A DNA stretch of 64,000 bases from Halotia branconii CENA392 (GTDB lineage: Bacteria > Cyanobacteriota > Cyanobacteriia > Cyanobacteriales > Nostocaceae), in NCBI RefSeq assembly GCF_029953635.1, contig NZ_CP124543.1, forward strand, positions 1,343,455 to 1,407,454, read 5' to 3'. The position numbers were made by a program, and so were the translations under genes. Shown here piece after piece: positions 7,172 through 15,430 of the stretch. Under the pieces are notes generated by a model. That model was given only the letters and a program-made list of their open reading frames with translations, did not search any database and was not told the origin of the DNA. Position 1 is the first letter of the stretch, and each line of letters opens with the position of its first letter.

Positions 7172-8731
7172 ATGAGCGAAAACGAGCAACCAGAAAAAAA
7201 GATTACACCAATCGGGGGTGTAGAAAAGATTCGTACAATGATAGAGGGTTTTGATGATATTACTCATGGTGGTTTACCGATGGGTAGAACTACCTTGGTG
7301 AGTGGCACTTCTGGAACAGGAAAAACTTTATTATCTCTTCAGTTTCTCTACAACGGTATCACTTATTTTGATGAATCAGGAGTATTTGTTACTTTTGAAG
7401 AATCACCTAGCGATATTATTAAAAATGCTCATATTTTTGGCTGGCATTTACAACGCTTAATCGACGAAGGTAAATTGTTTATTTTAGATGCTTCTCCCGA
7501 TCCAGAAGGTCAAGATATAGTCGGTAATTTTGACCTTTCAGCGCTCATCGAACGCTTGCAGTATGCCATTCGTAAATACAAAGCCAAACGAGTTTCTATT
7601 GACTCCATCACAGCAGTATTTCAGCAATATGAAGCAATGGGAGTAGTGCGGCGAGAGATTTTTCGCTTAGTTGCACGTCTTAAACAGCTCAGTGTCACTA
7701 CTATTATTACAACCGAACGTAATGAAGAATACGGCTCTGTCGCTTCTTTTGGGGTGGAAGAATTTGTTTCTGATAATGTTGTAATTGCACGCAACGTTTT
7801 AGAAGGAGAACGTCGTCGTCGGACAATGGAAGTTCTCAAATTGCGGGGTACAACTCACATGAAAGGAGAGTATCCTTTCACAATTACGAATGGAGGCGTA
7901 AATATTTTCCCATTGGGAGCAATGCGCTTAACTCAAAGGTCTTCTAATGTACGCGTATCTTCTGGAGTCAAAACCCTAGATGAAATGTGTGGTGGTGGTT
8001 TCTTTAAAGATTCTATTATTTTAGCAACAGGAGCCACAGGTACAGGTAAAACCTTATTAGTGAGCAAGTTTATCCAAAATGGCTGTATTAATGGTGAACG
8101 AGCAATATTGTTTGCTTATGAAGAGTCACGCGCTCAATTGTCTCGCAACGCCTCTTCTTGGGGAATTGATTTTGAAGAGTTAGAACATCAAGGTTTACTC
8201 AAGATAATTTGTACATATCCTGAATCTACTGGTTTAGAAGATCACTTACAAATTATTAAATCAGAAATTGCATCCTTTAAGCCAGCTCGCATTGCCATTG
8301 ATTCACTTTCAGCACTTGCAAGAGGTGTAAGCAATAATGCATTTAGGCAGTTTGTGATCGGAGTTACCGGTTATGCTAAGCAAGAAGAAATAACTGGTTT
8401 TTTTACTAATACAACTGACCAATTTATGGGTTCACATTCAATCACTGATTCCCATATTTCCACAATCACTGACACAATTTTGATGTTACAGTACGTAGAA
8501 ATTCGGGGGGAAATGTCGCGGGCTATTAATGTATTTAAAATGCGGGGTTCGTGGCATGACAAAGGTATCCGTGAGTACAATATTACGCCTGACGGCCCCG
8601 AAATTAAAGATTCTTTCCGTAATTACGAACGAATTGTCAGTGGCGCTCCTACCCGCGTGAGTATTGATGAAAAGGCGGAACTTTCTCGTATAGTTAGACG
8701 TTTTGAAGATAAATCGACTTCTGATTCTTAG
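7172..8731 (+). CDS. kaiC: Circadian clock ATPase/kinase KaiC
   Basis: At 519 residues it is a full-length double-domain KaiC. CI Walker A is GTSGTGKT (45-52) with catalytic Glu76-Glu77, and CII Walker A is GATGTGKT (287-294) with Glu317-Glu318. The phosphorylation pair Ser430-Thr431 (SHISTITDT) matches Ser431/Thr432 of Synechococcus. All key residues are present, so it should autophosphorylate and hydrolyse ATP normally. A three-codon ORF (ATGAAGCAATGA, 7164) overlaps the start codon out of frame. It forms the oscillator with KaiA and KaiB, with an hgdD-like gene 104 bp downstream on the same strand. Confidence 0.99.
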   Translation: MSENEQPEKKITPIGGVEKIRTMIEGFDDITHGGLPMGRTTLVSGTSGTGKTLLSLQFLYNGITYFDESGVFVTFEESPSDIIKNAHIFGWHLQRLIDEGKLFILDASPDPEGQDIVGNFDLSALIERLQYAIRKYKAKRVSIDSITAVFQQYEAMGVVRREIFRLVARLKQLSVTTIITTERNEEYGSVASFGVEEFVSDNVVIARNVLEGERRRRTMEVLKLRGTTHMKGEYPFTITNGGVNIFPLGAMRLTQRSSNVRVSSGVKTLDEMCGGGFFKDSIILATGATGTGKTLLVSKFIQNGCINGERAILFAYEESRAQLSRNASSWGIDFEELEHQGLLKIICTYPESTGLEDHLQIIKSEIASFKPARIAIDSLSALARGVSNNAFRQFVIGVTGYAKQEEITGFFTNTTDQFMGSHSITDSHISTITDTILMLQYVEIRGEMSRAINVFKMRGSWHDKGIREYNITPDGPEIKDSFRNYERIVSGAPTRVSIDEKAELSRIVRRFEDKSTSDS

Positions 8732-8736
8732 ATTTT

Positions 8737-8782
8737 GTATCGTGCTATATTCTCTTCTAAATTTAGTATCGTGCTATATTCT
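8737..8782. repeat. 17-nt direct repeat in kaiC-hgdD gap
   Basis: GTATCGTGCTATATTCT occurs perfectly at 8737-8753 and 8766-8782, a 29-bp period, within the 104 bp between kaiC and the TolC gene. It could be a pair of regulator sites or a small duplication. Confidence 0.8.
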
Positions 8783-8835
8783 GTGGTGAAGAAAGGTTTT
8801 CTGCCGCTAGATTGATTGTCGTGTGAGGGGATGCG

Positions 8836-11127
8836 GTGAAAGGACAACAATTATTTCATAGTTTTTTGCCTGGCGTTACAGCAGCGGTATTAACAACCCA
8901 GCCGACTTGGGCTGGGGAAATGAAGGTAAGTGGTATACAACTAACGTCTTCTCCTGATGTGTTGACTTCTGTTGATAGTCGAACATTTGTTGATGACAAT
9001 ATTGTTCATACCCAACTACCAAATACCACGGGCAACAATTTTCCTGACTTAGTACCAGATAACGGTTTGACTAAGCTCAGTTCTAAGTCTTTAAGTAGTA
9101 ACAGTAACCCAGTAATTTTAAAAGGAAATACTGGTGTACCTGTAGAGCAAATATCTGAGAAAGATGAAGGTAGATTTTTTAGTTTGACATCTACTGTAAA
9201 TCCTGATCAACAGCTAAAGCAGAATCATTTTACAAGCAATAAAAAACAGAGTAATTTAGGTATTTATCAGCAACAGTCAAAGACAATAGTCGTTCCTGTT
9301 GTTACCTCAAAAACCCATTCTGTTGAAAAAACAACTTTTTCTTTGTCTTCTTTACGGCAGCCAGTATTACCTAAAAAAAATCTTGAAACTCAGTTGCCAA
9401 CAGTTTTACAAACTGCTGTTAGAGGTGTAGGGGCGGCAAAGTTATTGGAGGTACAAAGTTGTTATCAGGAAAAGGCGAATTTGACTACTTTGCTTTTATC
9501 CTCAAGAGCCTGTCAACATTCCAGTCTGACTGGGAAACAAATAGCTCAAAGCAATATTCCTGAACCAACTACACCTGCTGATTCACAATTAACCCCCAAT
9601 CAGCCAGGAACAGTAACTCCTGCCCCCGCTGATTCACAGTTAATTCCCAATCAGCCAGGAACAGTGACTCCTGCCCCTGCTGATTCACAGTTAACCCCTA
9701 ATCAACCAGGAACAGTGACTCCTGCCCCTGCTGATTCACAGTTAATTCCCAATCAGCCAGGAACAGTGACTCCTGCCCCTGTTGATGGTGTGCCAATTCC
9801 TAATAATCTCAATCCCAATGCCAATCCCTTACAGTATCCCACCAAACCAGAGGAAGTCAGGCTTCAGGTAAATCAGCCGATTACTTTGCTACAGGCTTTA
9901 GAATTAGCACGGCGCAACAACCGAGATTTACAGGTGTCGTTATTGGAGCTAGAACGTAGTCAAGCGGCTCTACGTGAGGCACAAGCTGCTTTGCTGCCTA
10001 GTCTTAATGTTAGTGCTGATGTTACTCGCAGTCAGTCTGCTGGAGCTCAGTTACAGCGGGAACAACAAGAACGGCAAACAGGAATATCACAGCCAGGAGA
10101 TGAAGCCAGTACAGGTTTTAATGGTCAAGCACAACTAAGTTATGATCTCTACACTTCTGGGAGACGGCAAGCTAGCATCAAACAGGCCGAAGAACAGGTA
10201 CGGTTCAATGAGTTGGCTGTAGAAAACCAATCTGAGGAAATCCGCCTCAATGTCACCACTGACTACTACAATCTGCAACAAAGGGACGAACAAGTACGCA
10301 TTGCCCAGTCATCTGTAGAGAATGCCCAAGCTAGTTTACGAGATGCTCAGGCTTTAGAGAGAGCTGGGGTAGGTACTAGATTTGATGTACTGCGATCGCA
10401 AGTTAATTTAGCTAATTCTCAACAAGACTTAACTAATGCTCGCTCCCAGCAGCAAATTGCCCGTCGTCAGCTAGCGACGCGATTAAGTTTGGCACAATCG
10501 GCGAATATCAGTACAGCAGACCCTGTACAATTAGCTGGTCTTTGGAACCCAACATTAGAAGAAAGTATCGTCCTGGCTTATCAAAACCGTCCAGAACTAC
10601 AACAGCAGTTAGCACAACGCAATATTAATGAGCAACAGCGAAGAGAAGCACTTTCAGCGCTAGGGCCTCAAGTAAGTTTAGTTGCTAGCTACAACCTGCT
10701 AGACGAATTTGATGATAGTAACAGTGTCACCGATGGTTATTCCGTGGGAGTCAGGGCAACCATGAACTTGTACGATGGAGGAGCAGCAAGAGCCAGAGCA
10801 GCTCAAGCCAAAGCTAACGCAGAAATTGCCGAAACCCAATTTGCTGAACAACGCAACCAAATTCGTTTTCAAGTAGAACAAGCCTTTTCTACCCAACAAG
10901 CAAATTTGGAGAATGTACAAACTGCTAATGCTGCTTTAGAACAAGCTAGAGAAGCTTTACGTTTGGCGCGTTTGCGATTCCAAGCTGGTGTAGGTACGCA
11001 AACTGATGTAATTAACTCTGAAAATGACTTGACAAGAGCTGAAGGCAACCGAATCCAGGCAATTTTGGATTACAACCGTGCTTTAGCTCAGTTACAAAGA
11101 TCTGTTACATCCAGAGCATTACCTTAG
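8836..11127 (+). CDS. hgdD: TolC-family outer-membrane efflux protein (HgdD-like)
   Basis: The 763-residue protein starts at GTG and has a signal-like N-terminus (about 1-31, ending near PTWA). A long low-complexity region (about 32-245), four 17-residue ADSQL-PNQPGTVTPAP repeats (248-315) and two OEP repeats (about 345-760) with long coiled-coil stretches follow. This is the TolC channel architecture. In Anabaena the gene after kaiC is hgdD, whose product exports heterocyst glycolipids with the DevBCA exporter and also serves drug efflux; position and family support the same identity. The first 330 residues before the channel domain are unusually long and likely variable between strains. Confidence 0.85.
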   Translation: MKGQQLFHSFLPGVTAAVLTTQPTWAGEMKVSGIQLTSSPDVLTSVDSRTFVDDNIVHTQLPNTTGNNFPDLVPDNGLTKLSSKSLSSNSNPVILKGNTGVPVEQISEKDEGRFFSLTSTVNPDQQLKQNHFTSNKKQSNLGIYQQQSKTIVVPVVTSKTHSVEKTTFSLSSLRQPVLPKKNLETQLPTVLQTAVRGVGAAKLLEVQSCYQEKANLTTLLLSSRACQHSSLTGKQIAQSNIPEPTTPADSQLTPNQPGTVTPAPADSQLIPNQPGTVTPAPADSQLTPNQPGTVTPAPADSQLIPNQPGTVTPAPVDGVPIPNNLNPNANPLQYPTKPEEVRLQVNQPITLLQALELARRNNRDLQVSLLELERSQAALREAQAALLPSLNVSADVTRSQSAGAQLQREQQERQTGISQPGDEASTGFNGQAQLSYDLYTSGRRQASIKQAEEQVRFNELAVENQSEEIRLNVTTDYYNLQQRDEQVRIAQSSVENAQASLRDAQALERAGVGTRFDVLRSQVNLANSQQDLTNARSQQQIARRQLATRLSLAQSANISTADPVQLAGLWNPTLEESIVLAYQNRPELQQQLAQRNINEQQRREALSALGPQVSLVASYNLLDEFDDSNSVTDGYSVGVRATMNLYDGGAARARAAQAKANAEIAETQFAEQRNQIRFQVEQAFSTQQANLENVQTANAALEQAREALRLARLRFQAGVGTQTDVINSENDLTRAEGNRIQAILDYNRALAQLQRSVTSRALP
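9577..9780 (+). repeat. In-frame 51-bp tandem repeat in hgdD (4 copies)
   Basis: Four 51-bp units encode ADSQL(T/I)PNQPGTVTPAP. Copies 2 and 4 are nearly identical, which suggests recent expansion. The array keeps the frame and lies between the low-complexity N-terminal region and the channel domain. Confidence 0.9.
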
Positions 11128-11543
11128 TTGGTCATTAGTACTCATACTAAAATGACTATCCATAGGTTTTGTACCAGTCCAAAAACAGCTAGGGAATCAA
11201 TTCCCTGGCTAATATCAATATGCTTCGTGTCTACTATGACGCGATCGCCTGACTACATCCAAATCAAGTTATAATTACCACTGACACAGGGACTCATACC
11301 GTTTTACTTTAAAGTTGATACATTTGGGCAAGCAGGGGAAGCAGCACTTCGGCTACGCGGCAGTTGAGCGTAGTCGAAACTCAGTGACCGGAGGCAGGGG
11401 GAGTAAGAAAAGTAATTTGTATCAATATTTCGTGAAATAGTATCAGGGGTGTAGAAATTTTGGGATTATAAATATTAAGTGGGCTTAATATCACGCACTC
11501 AATAAATAGCTGAGTGTCAAAATGCTTGGCTTGTACAAAACTC
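11128..11543. repeat. Intergenic region with dispersed repeat (11296-11400)
   Basis: The 46 nt at 11296-11341 (ATACCGTTTTACTTTAAAGT then TGATACATTTGGGCAAGCAG then GGGAAG) recur at 31052-31097 with three mismatches. They are followed by a CTTCGGCTACGC/GTCGAAACTCAGTGACC-type repeat. CACTCA-N9-TGAGTG (about 11495-11515) is a small inverted repeat before the next gene. Confidence 0.65.
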
Positions 11544-11921
11544 ATGACTCAAGTTACATCAAGAGAAATTGCGCTATTTCGCTCTCAATTAACAGATGAT
11601 CCCATCGCTATGGAAGCACTGGACTTGATTGAGGACTGCGACGGAGATTTAGAAGATGCAGCAATGACACTAGCCATTCGGGCGGGACAAAAACCAGAAA
11701 GAACAAATTCAGAGTGGTTAGACGCTTTAGCTAGAAAATGGCGTGCAGTCATTTGTGAACAAGAATATCGGGAAGACTTACTTAATAGTTCACTTGTAAA
11801 AATGATGGAACACCTCAAAACAATGCCGACGTTTCCTAAAACTTTAGCAACGCCGATGGTGATATACATCCTTAAGCAAGGTGTAAACAATTTTTGTGAG
11901 CCATTGGATTCGTTAAAATAA
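11544..11921 (+). CDS. Conserved hypothetical protein, 125 aa
   Basis: Start ATG 11544 is preferred over the GTG 30 bp upstream, because MTQVTSREIALFRSQL begins a normal helical protein. It is mostly helical and mildly acidic, with DLIEDCDGDLEDAAMTLAIR and SEWLDALARKWRAVIC, and has no membrane segment or signal peptide. I do not recognise a domain. It is likely cytoplasmic and monocistronic. The reverse ORF over it is a shadow. Confidence 0.7.
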   Translation: MTQVTSREIALFRSQLTDDPIAMEALDLIEDCDGDLEDAAMTLAIRAGQKPERTNSEWLDALARKWRAVICEQEYREDLLNSSLVKMMEHLKTMPTFPKTLATPMVIYILKQGVNNFCEPLDSLK

Positions 11922-11984
11922 CAGAGTAACGAGTGCTGAAAAAAGCAAAGCGCGAGGTTTTATTCTCTCAATATTTAAAATGCC

Positions 11985-12078
11985 CAATACTTCGACTACG
12001 CAGTAGTTGAGTTTCGACTTCGCTCAACTGCCGCGCAGGCTAAACTCAGTACAAGTACCCCATGCCCAATGCCCCATC
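11985..12078. repeat. Short dispersed repeats
   Basis: TTCGACTACGC, AGTTGAG..CGCTCAACTGCCGCGCAG, CTCAGTACAAGTACCCCATG and CCCAATGCCCC belong to a family also seen at 31090-31170, 41560-41605 and 58010-58082. The arms GTAGTTGAG and CTCAACTGC can pair. Confidence 0.6.
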
Positions 12079-12086
12079 TTTAAATA

Positions 12087-12593
12087 ATGAATTACCTTGT
12101 TACCGTATTACCAGACCGCATCCAAGCCGAAGCTGCTTACTTAGCCTTAGAAAAAGAAGGTATAAATAGTACTATCTTGGGTAGGGGATACAAAACTGCT
12201 GACGAGTTTGGCTTAATTGATCCCAAAGAGCAAGCTAAAAAGCAAGTACAGCTAATGGCATTTTGGCTAGTCCCATTTGGATTTTTTGCAGGTTTTACAT
12301 TCAGCGTGATTACTGGTTTAGACACCTTTGCTTGGGCGGGTGAAATTGGCAATCATGTTATTGGCGGACTTTTGGGCGCTGCCAGTGGCGCGATGGGTAG
12401 TGTATTTGTTGGCGGTGGAGTTGGTTTAGTCTTGGGTGGTGGAGATGCTTTACCTTACCGCAACCGCTTAGATGCAGGAAAATACATCGTTGTTGTTCAG
12501 GGTTCTGAAACTCTATCTCGGCAAGCAACCCGAATATTGCGCCAGTTTGATCCAGAAAATATTCAGGGTTATGCTGATACAACTAGCGTGTAG
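12087..12593 (+). CDS. Conserved membrane protein, 168 aa
   Basis: The N-terminal soluble part (MNYLVTVLPDRIQAEAAYLA) resembles a ferredoxin-like fold. Two hydrophobic segments follow (about 52-72 and 88-122, the second very glycine-rich: GGLLGAASGAMGSVFVGGGV). The C-terminus is soluble (AGKYIVVVQGSETLSRQATRI). The architecture resembles general-stress-protein-17M-like proteins with a glycine-zipper region, but I cannot name a function. It is probably an inner-membrane protein. Start ATG 12087 is the only early start. Confidence 0.75.
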   Translation: MNYLVTVLPDRIQAEAAYLALEKEGINSTILGRGYKTADEFGLIDPKEQAKKQVQLMAFWLVPFGFFAGFTFSVITGLDTFAWAGEIGNHVIGGLLGAASGAMGSVFVGGGVGLVLGGGDALPYRNRLDAGKYIVVVQGSETLSRQATRILRQFDPENIQGYADTTSV

Positions 12594-12617
12594 CGAAAAT
12601 TTGTGTAGGCAGTATAA

Positions 12618-12656
12618 TCTCTAGTCCCTAGCCCCTAGCTCCTAGTCCCTAATCTC
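12618..12656. repeat. CTAG-rich short repeat
   Basis: TCTAGTCCCTAGCCCCTAGC then TCCTAGTCCCTA. Related tracts lie at 25465-25492 (opposite strand) and 29811-29842. The unit is about 7 nt ([A/C]CTAG[T/C]CC). Confidence 0.7.
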
Positions 12657-12733
12657 AACGAGATACACCTCACTAAAATAAAAAACGCTATAGTTTTAGC
12701 TGATTTATTTTCCATAATTTATAAATTTTCAGA

Positions 12734-13513
12734 ATGTTACCACGAGAAGAACTTTTAAAGGGTGTTGAAAATCGAGATAGTGTAGCTCGTGTAATTGATC
12801 AGGCAGAACAAGCTATCAAAACCTGGGAAGTAGTTTTGACAGATTTTCTGTCTCCGCCAGAACTTGCAGAAATTCAGCGGGCGTTTAGTCGGTTAACAGA
12901 AGTAGAATTAATAGCATGGGGCGGTTATCCGCAAGCAGAACGTCAAAGAATAGCGATCGCTCGTTCTGAAATACCCTTAGATCAATCTCAAGTCAGCCTT
13001 GTTGCTTTAGAAATTGCCGGAAATTTTCTGTTTGATACCGCCACTCACCGCGACTTTTTAGGCGCAATGTTGGGAACAGGAATTGTCCGCGAAAAAACAG
13101 GGGATATTATTGTTTTAGGAGAAAGAGGAGCGCAAGCAATTGTTGCCCCAGAATTAGTAGAATTTTTGACAATGAGCCTAACACAGGTGCGATCGGTTCC
13201 TGTGAAAACTCAGCCGATTGAGATCAACGAGTTAAAAGTTCGAGAACCCAAGAAAAAAGAATTAACTACTGTAGAGGCTTCTTTAAGATTAGATGCGATC
13301 GCATCGGCTGGTTTTGGCATGTCCCGCAGTAAAATGGTTGATTTAATCGATAGCGGTGATGTCCGTGTCAACTGGAAAGAAGTTACTCAAGCTAGTTCTC
13401 AAGTTAAATCAAGTGACTTAATCGCCATTCGTGGTAAAGGGCGTTTAGAAGTTGGGGAAATCGCTGTTACTAAAAAGGAACGTTACCGAGTTCAATTAAC
13501 AAGATATATGTAA
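12734..13513 (+). CDS. Photosystem II S4 domain protein
   Basis: The 259-residue protein has an N-terminal YlmH-like region (LLKGVENRDSVARVIDQAEQ, FLSPPELAEIQRAF) and a C-terminal S4 RNA-binding domain (about 182-245: LRLDAIASAGFGMSRSKMVD, SGDVRVNW, IRGKGRLEVGEI). It matches the cyanobacterial/plastid family annotated as PSII S4 domain protein, an RNA-binding family linked to photosystem II. The exact molecular role is not established by the sequence. ATG 12734 is the natural start. It converges with the P450 gene 13 bp downstream. Confidence 0.88.
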   Translation: MLPREELLKGVENRDSVARVIDQAEQAIKTWEVVLTDFLSPPELAEIQRAFSRLTEVELIAWGGYPQAERQRIAIARSEIPLDQSQVSLVALEIAGNFLFDTATHRDFLGAMLGTGIVREKTGDIIVLGERGAQAIVAPELVEFLTMSLTQVRSVPVKTQPIEINELKVREPKKKELTTVEASLRLDAIASAGFGMSRSKMVDLIDSGDVRVNWKEVTQASSQVKSSDLIAIRGKGRLEVGEIAVTKKERYRVQLTRYM

Positions 13514-13526
13514 CACTCCCATCGCT

Positions 13527-14867
13527 TTAGGCAATTTGCTTGAGTTGCACCTTCAGCCCGTTTTCCGGACGTAAGGTAATTGAAGGCTGTGGTACGATTG
13601 GATGTTCTGGTACTAAATCTACTTGGAAGCGTTGAGCGATCGTCGCCAATAACAAAGCCGCTTCCATTTGAGCAAAACCTTTACCAATACAAATTCTTGG
13701 CCCATCCCCAAAAGGAAAATATACTCCTTTAGGCAGATGCTTTTCAAATTCTTGTGTCCATCGTTCTGGTTGGAAAGCTTCAGGATTCTCAAAATACTTG
13801 GGATGACGATGCATTACCCATTGGCTAATCATGATTGCCATGCCTTGGGGAATTTTGTAATCGCCAATCTGGGTATCTACTGCTGCTTCCCGCCCCATCA
13901 GAGCAACTGGAGGATATAGCCGCATTGATTCTTTAACAATTTGCTGTGTATAATCTAACTGCCCAAGATCTGCAAGTGTTGGTAACTTTCCTTGCAGAAC
14001 TTGATCAAGTTCTGATTGTAATTTTTCACGCACTTCAGGATTTTGTGCCAAAAGCATCCACGTCCAAGATAAAGCATTAGCAGTTGTTTCATGTCCTGCT
14101 AACATTAAAGTGGCAACTTCATCCCGCAATAGTTTATCATCCATCTGCTGGCCTGTTTCTTCGTCTTTAGCCTCCATTAACATTGTTAGCAAATCATTAG
14201 TTTTTTCTTCACTATTGCGACGTTCTTGAATCAGTTTATAAATAGCCTCATCCATTTGGGCAATAGCATTACGATAACGGATGTTTTCAGGTCTTGGAAA
14301 CCACTCCAACACTAGAAAATTCTGCCGCCGCTTGCTTTCAAACCATTGCATTGCCCTATCTAATGCGTTGGCAACAACTTGTGCTTCTCCTGCATTTATG
14401 TCAGCGCTAAATATGCACTTCATAACTATTTGCAGGGTCAATTGCATCATATCTGCATGAATGTCATGAGTTTCACCATCTTGCCAAGTTTGCAGGATTT
14501 TGTTGGTGTACTCTACCATTGTTTCGCTATAGTTATTAATTCGTTTTTGGTGAAATATCGGTTGGGCAAGGCGACGTTGCCAAAACCAAGATTCTCCTTC
14601 TGCACTTAATAACCCTTCTCCTAGTAAGCTTTTTAAGGCGCGTAAGCCTCGGCTTTTAATAAAATCATTGCGATTTTTGAGAACTTCTTCTATATATTCA
14701 GGATTAGTTACTAAACAACTAGATGTTAACCCCAGTTGCAAAGGAACAATATCACCATAGTCACGACAACTAGTCAGAAACCCTAATGGGTCTTTTCCAA
14801 GTTCAAATAGATGTCCAACGATAGAGTTAACCGACGGTGCTGGTAACTCGAATATATCTTTAGCCAT
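13527..14867 (-). CDS. Cytochrome P450
   Basis: The 446-residue protein starts at ATG 14867 (a TTG two codons upstream is the longer option). P450 signatures are present: I-helix AGHETT (near 260), K-helix ESMRLYP (E-x-x-R), PERW and the haem loop FPFGDGPRICIGKGF with the cysteine ligand. There is no membrane anchor, so it is likely soluble and depends on ferredoxin/flavodoxin-type partners, none of which are adjacent. It is a class COG2124 monooxygenase. The substrate cannot be read from sequence, and I did not assign a CYP family. Confidence 0.95.
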   Translation of the reverse strand: MAKDIFELPAPSVNSIVGHLFELGKDPLGFLTSCRDYGDIVPLQLGLTSSCLVTNPEYIEEVLKNRNDFIKSRGLRALKSLLGEGLLSAEGESWFWQRRLAQPIFHQKRINNYSETMVEYTNKILQTWQDGETHDIHADMMQLTLQIVMKCIFSADINAGEAQVVANALDRAMQWFESKRRQNFLVLEWFPRPENIRYRNAIAQMDEAIYKLIQERRNSEEKTNDLLTMLMEAKDEETGQQMDDKLLRDEVATLMLAGHETTANALSWTWMLLAQNPEVREKLQSELDQVLQGKLPTLADLGQLDYTQQIVKESMRLYPPVALMGREAAVDTQIGDYKIPQGMAIMISQWVMHRHPKYFENPEAFQPERWTQEFEKHLPKGVYFPFGDGPRICIGKGFAQMEAALLLATIAQRFQVDLVPEHPIVPQPSITLRPENGLKVQLKQIA

Positions 14868-15054
14868 ACCCAAAATTCTCTAGGTTGATGTGTACTCAAG
14901 AACGTTAATTCAACGTTAATATTAAATTCTTCATCACATAGAGAGATTTATAAGGTGATGTAGTGATACCAAGTTGAAGAATGATCACTACAGATGTAGT
15001 AGCGCATCTTTCAGACAGTTTTTTATTTTTATTCTTGCTCAATTTAAAGTAACT

Positions 15055-15315
15055 TCAGGATGAAGGGGGTAGTTCCTTACCAATTCCCAGTTTTTTCTTA
15101 CTGTGCTTCAACTGCTTCCAAACTGCCTTAATCTGCTGATAAGCCTCAAGAGGAGCAAGCTTTCCTGATGTTTCTAAACAGCTAATGTAGCTAACTATTT
15201 GAGTAAATTCTTGCAAGTTGGCATTAAAAACTAGATTTTCTGGTTTAGTTTGACCGTAATAGCGACTGCGAGGGTAAATAAATTTGTTTTTATCTGGCTG
15301 ATGAGGTTGTACCAT
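15055..15315 (-). CDS. Small conserved hypothetical protein, 86 aa
   Basis: The ATG at 15315 begins MVQPHQPDKNKFIYPRSRYY. The protein is basic, with a helical middle (NLQEFTQIVSYISCLETSGK) and the segment APLEAYQQIKAVWKQLKHSK, and no signal or membrane segment. It resembles small cyanobacterial proteins often wrongly named isopropylmalate synthase; no enzyme domain fits in 86 residues. It is flanked by the P450 and multi-GAF genes on the same strand with gaps over 100 bp, so it is probably independent. Confidence 0.65.
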   Translation of the reverse strand: MVQPHQPDKNKFIYPRSRYYGQTKPENLVFNANLQEFTQIVSYISCLETSGKLAPLEAYQQIKAVWKQLKHSKKKLGIGKELPPSS

Positions 15316-15430
15316 AGATTTATCTCTATATAAATAGTTTTGACTAAAGTTTTAATATACTGTCAGTTGCTGGTTATTAGCAACTTGATTATTTTAAGAG
15401 AATGCCAGATTTATCAAGAAAGTCATCCGA

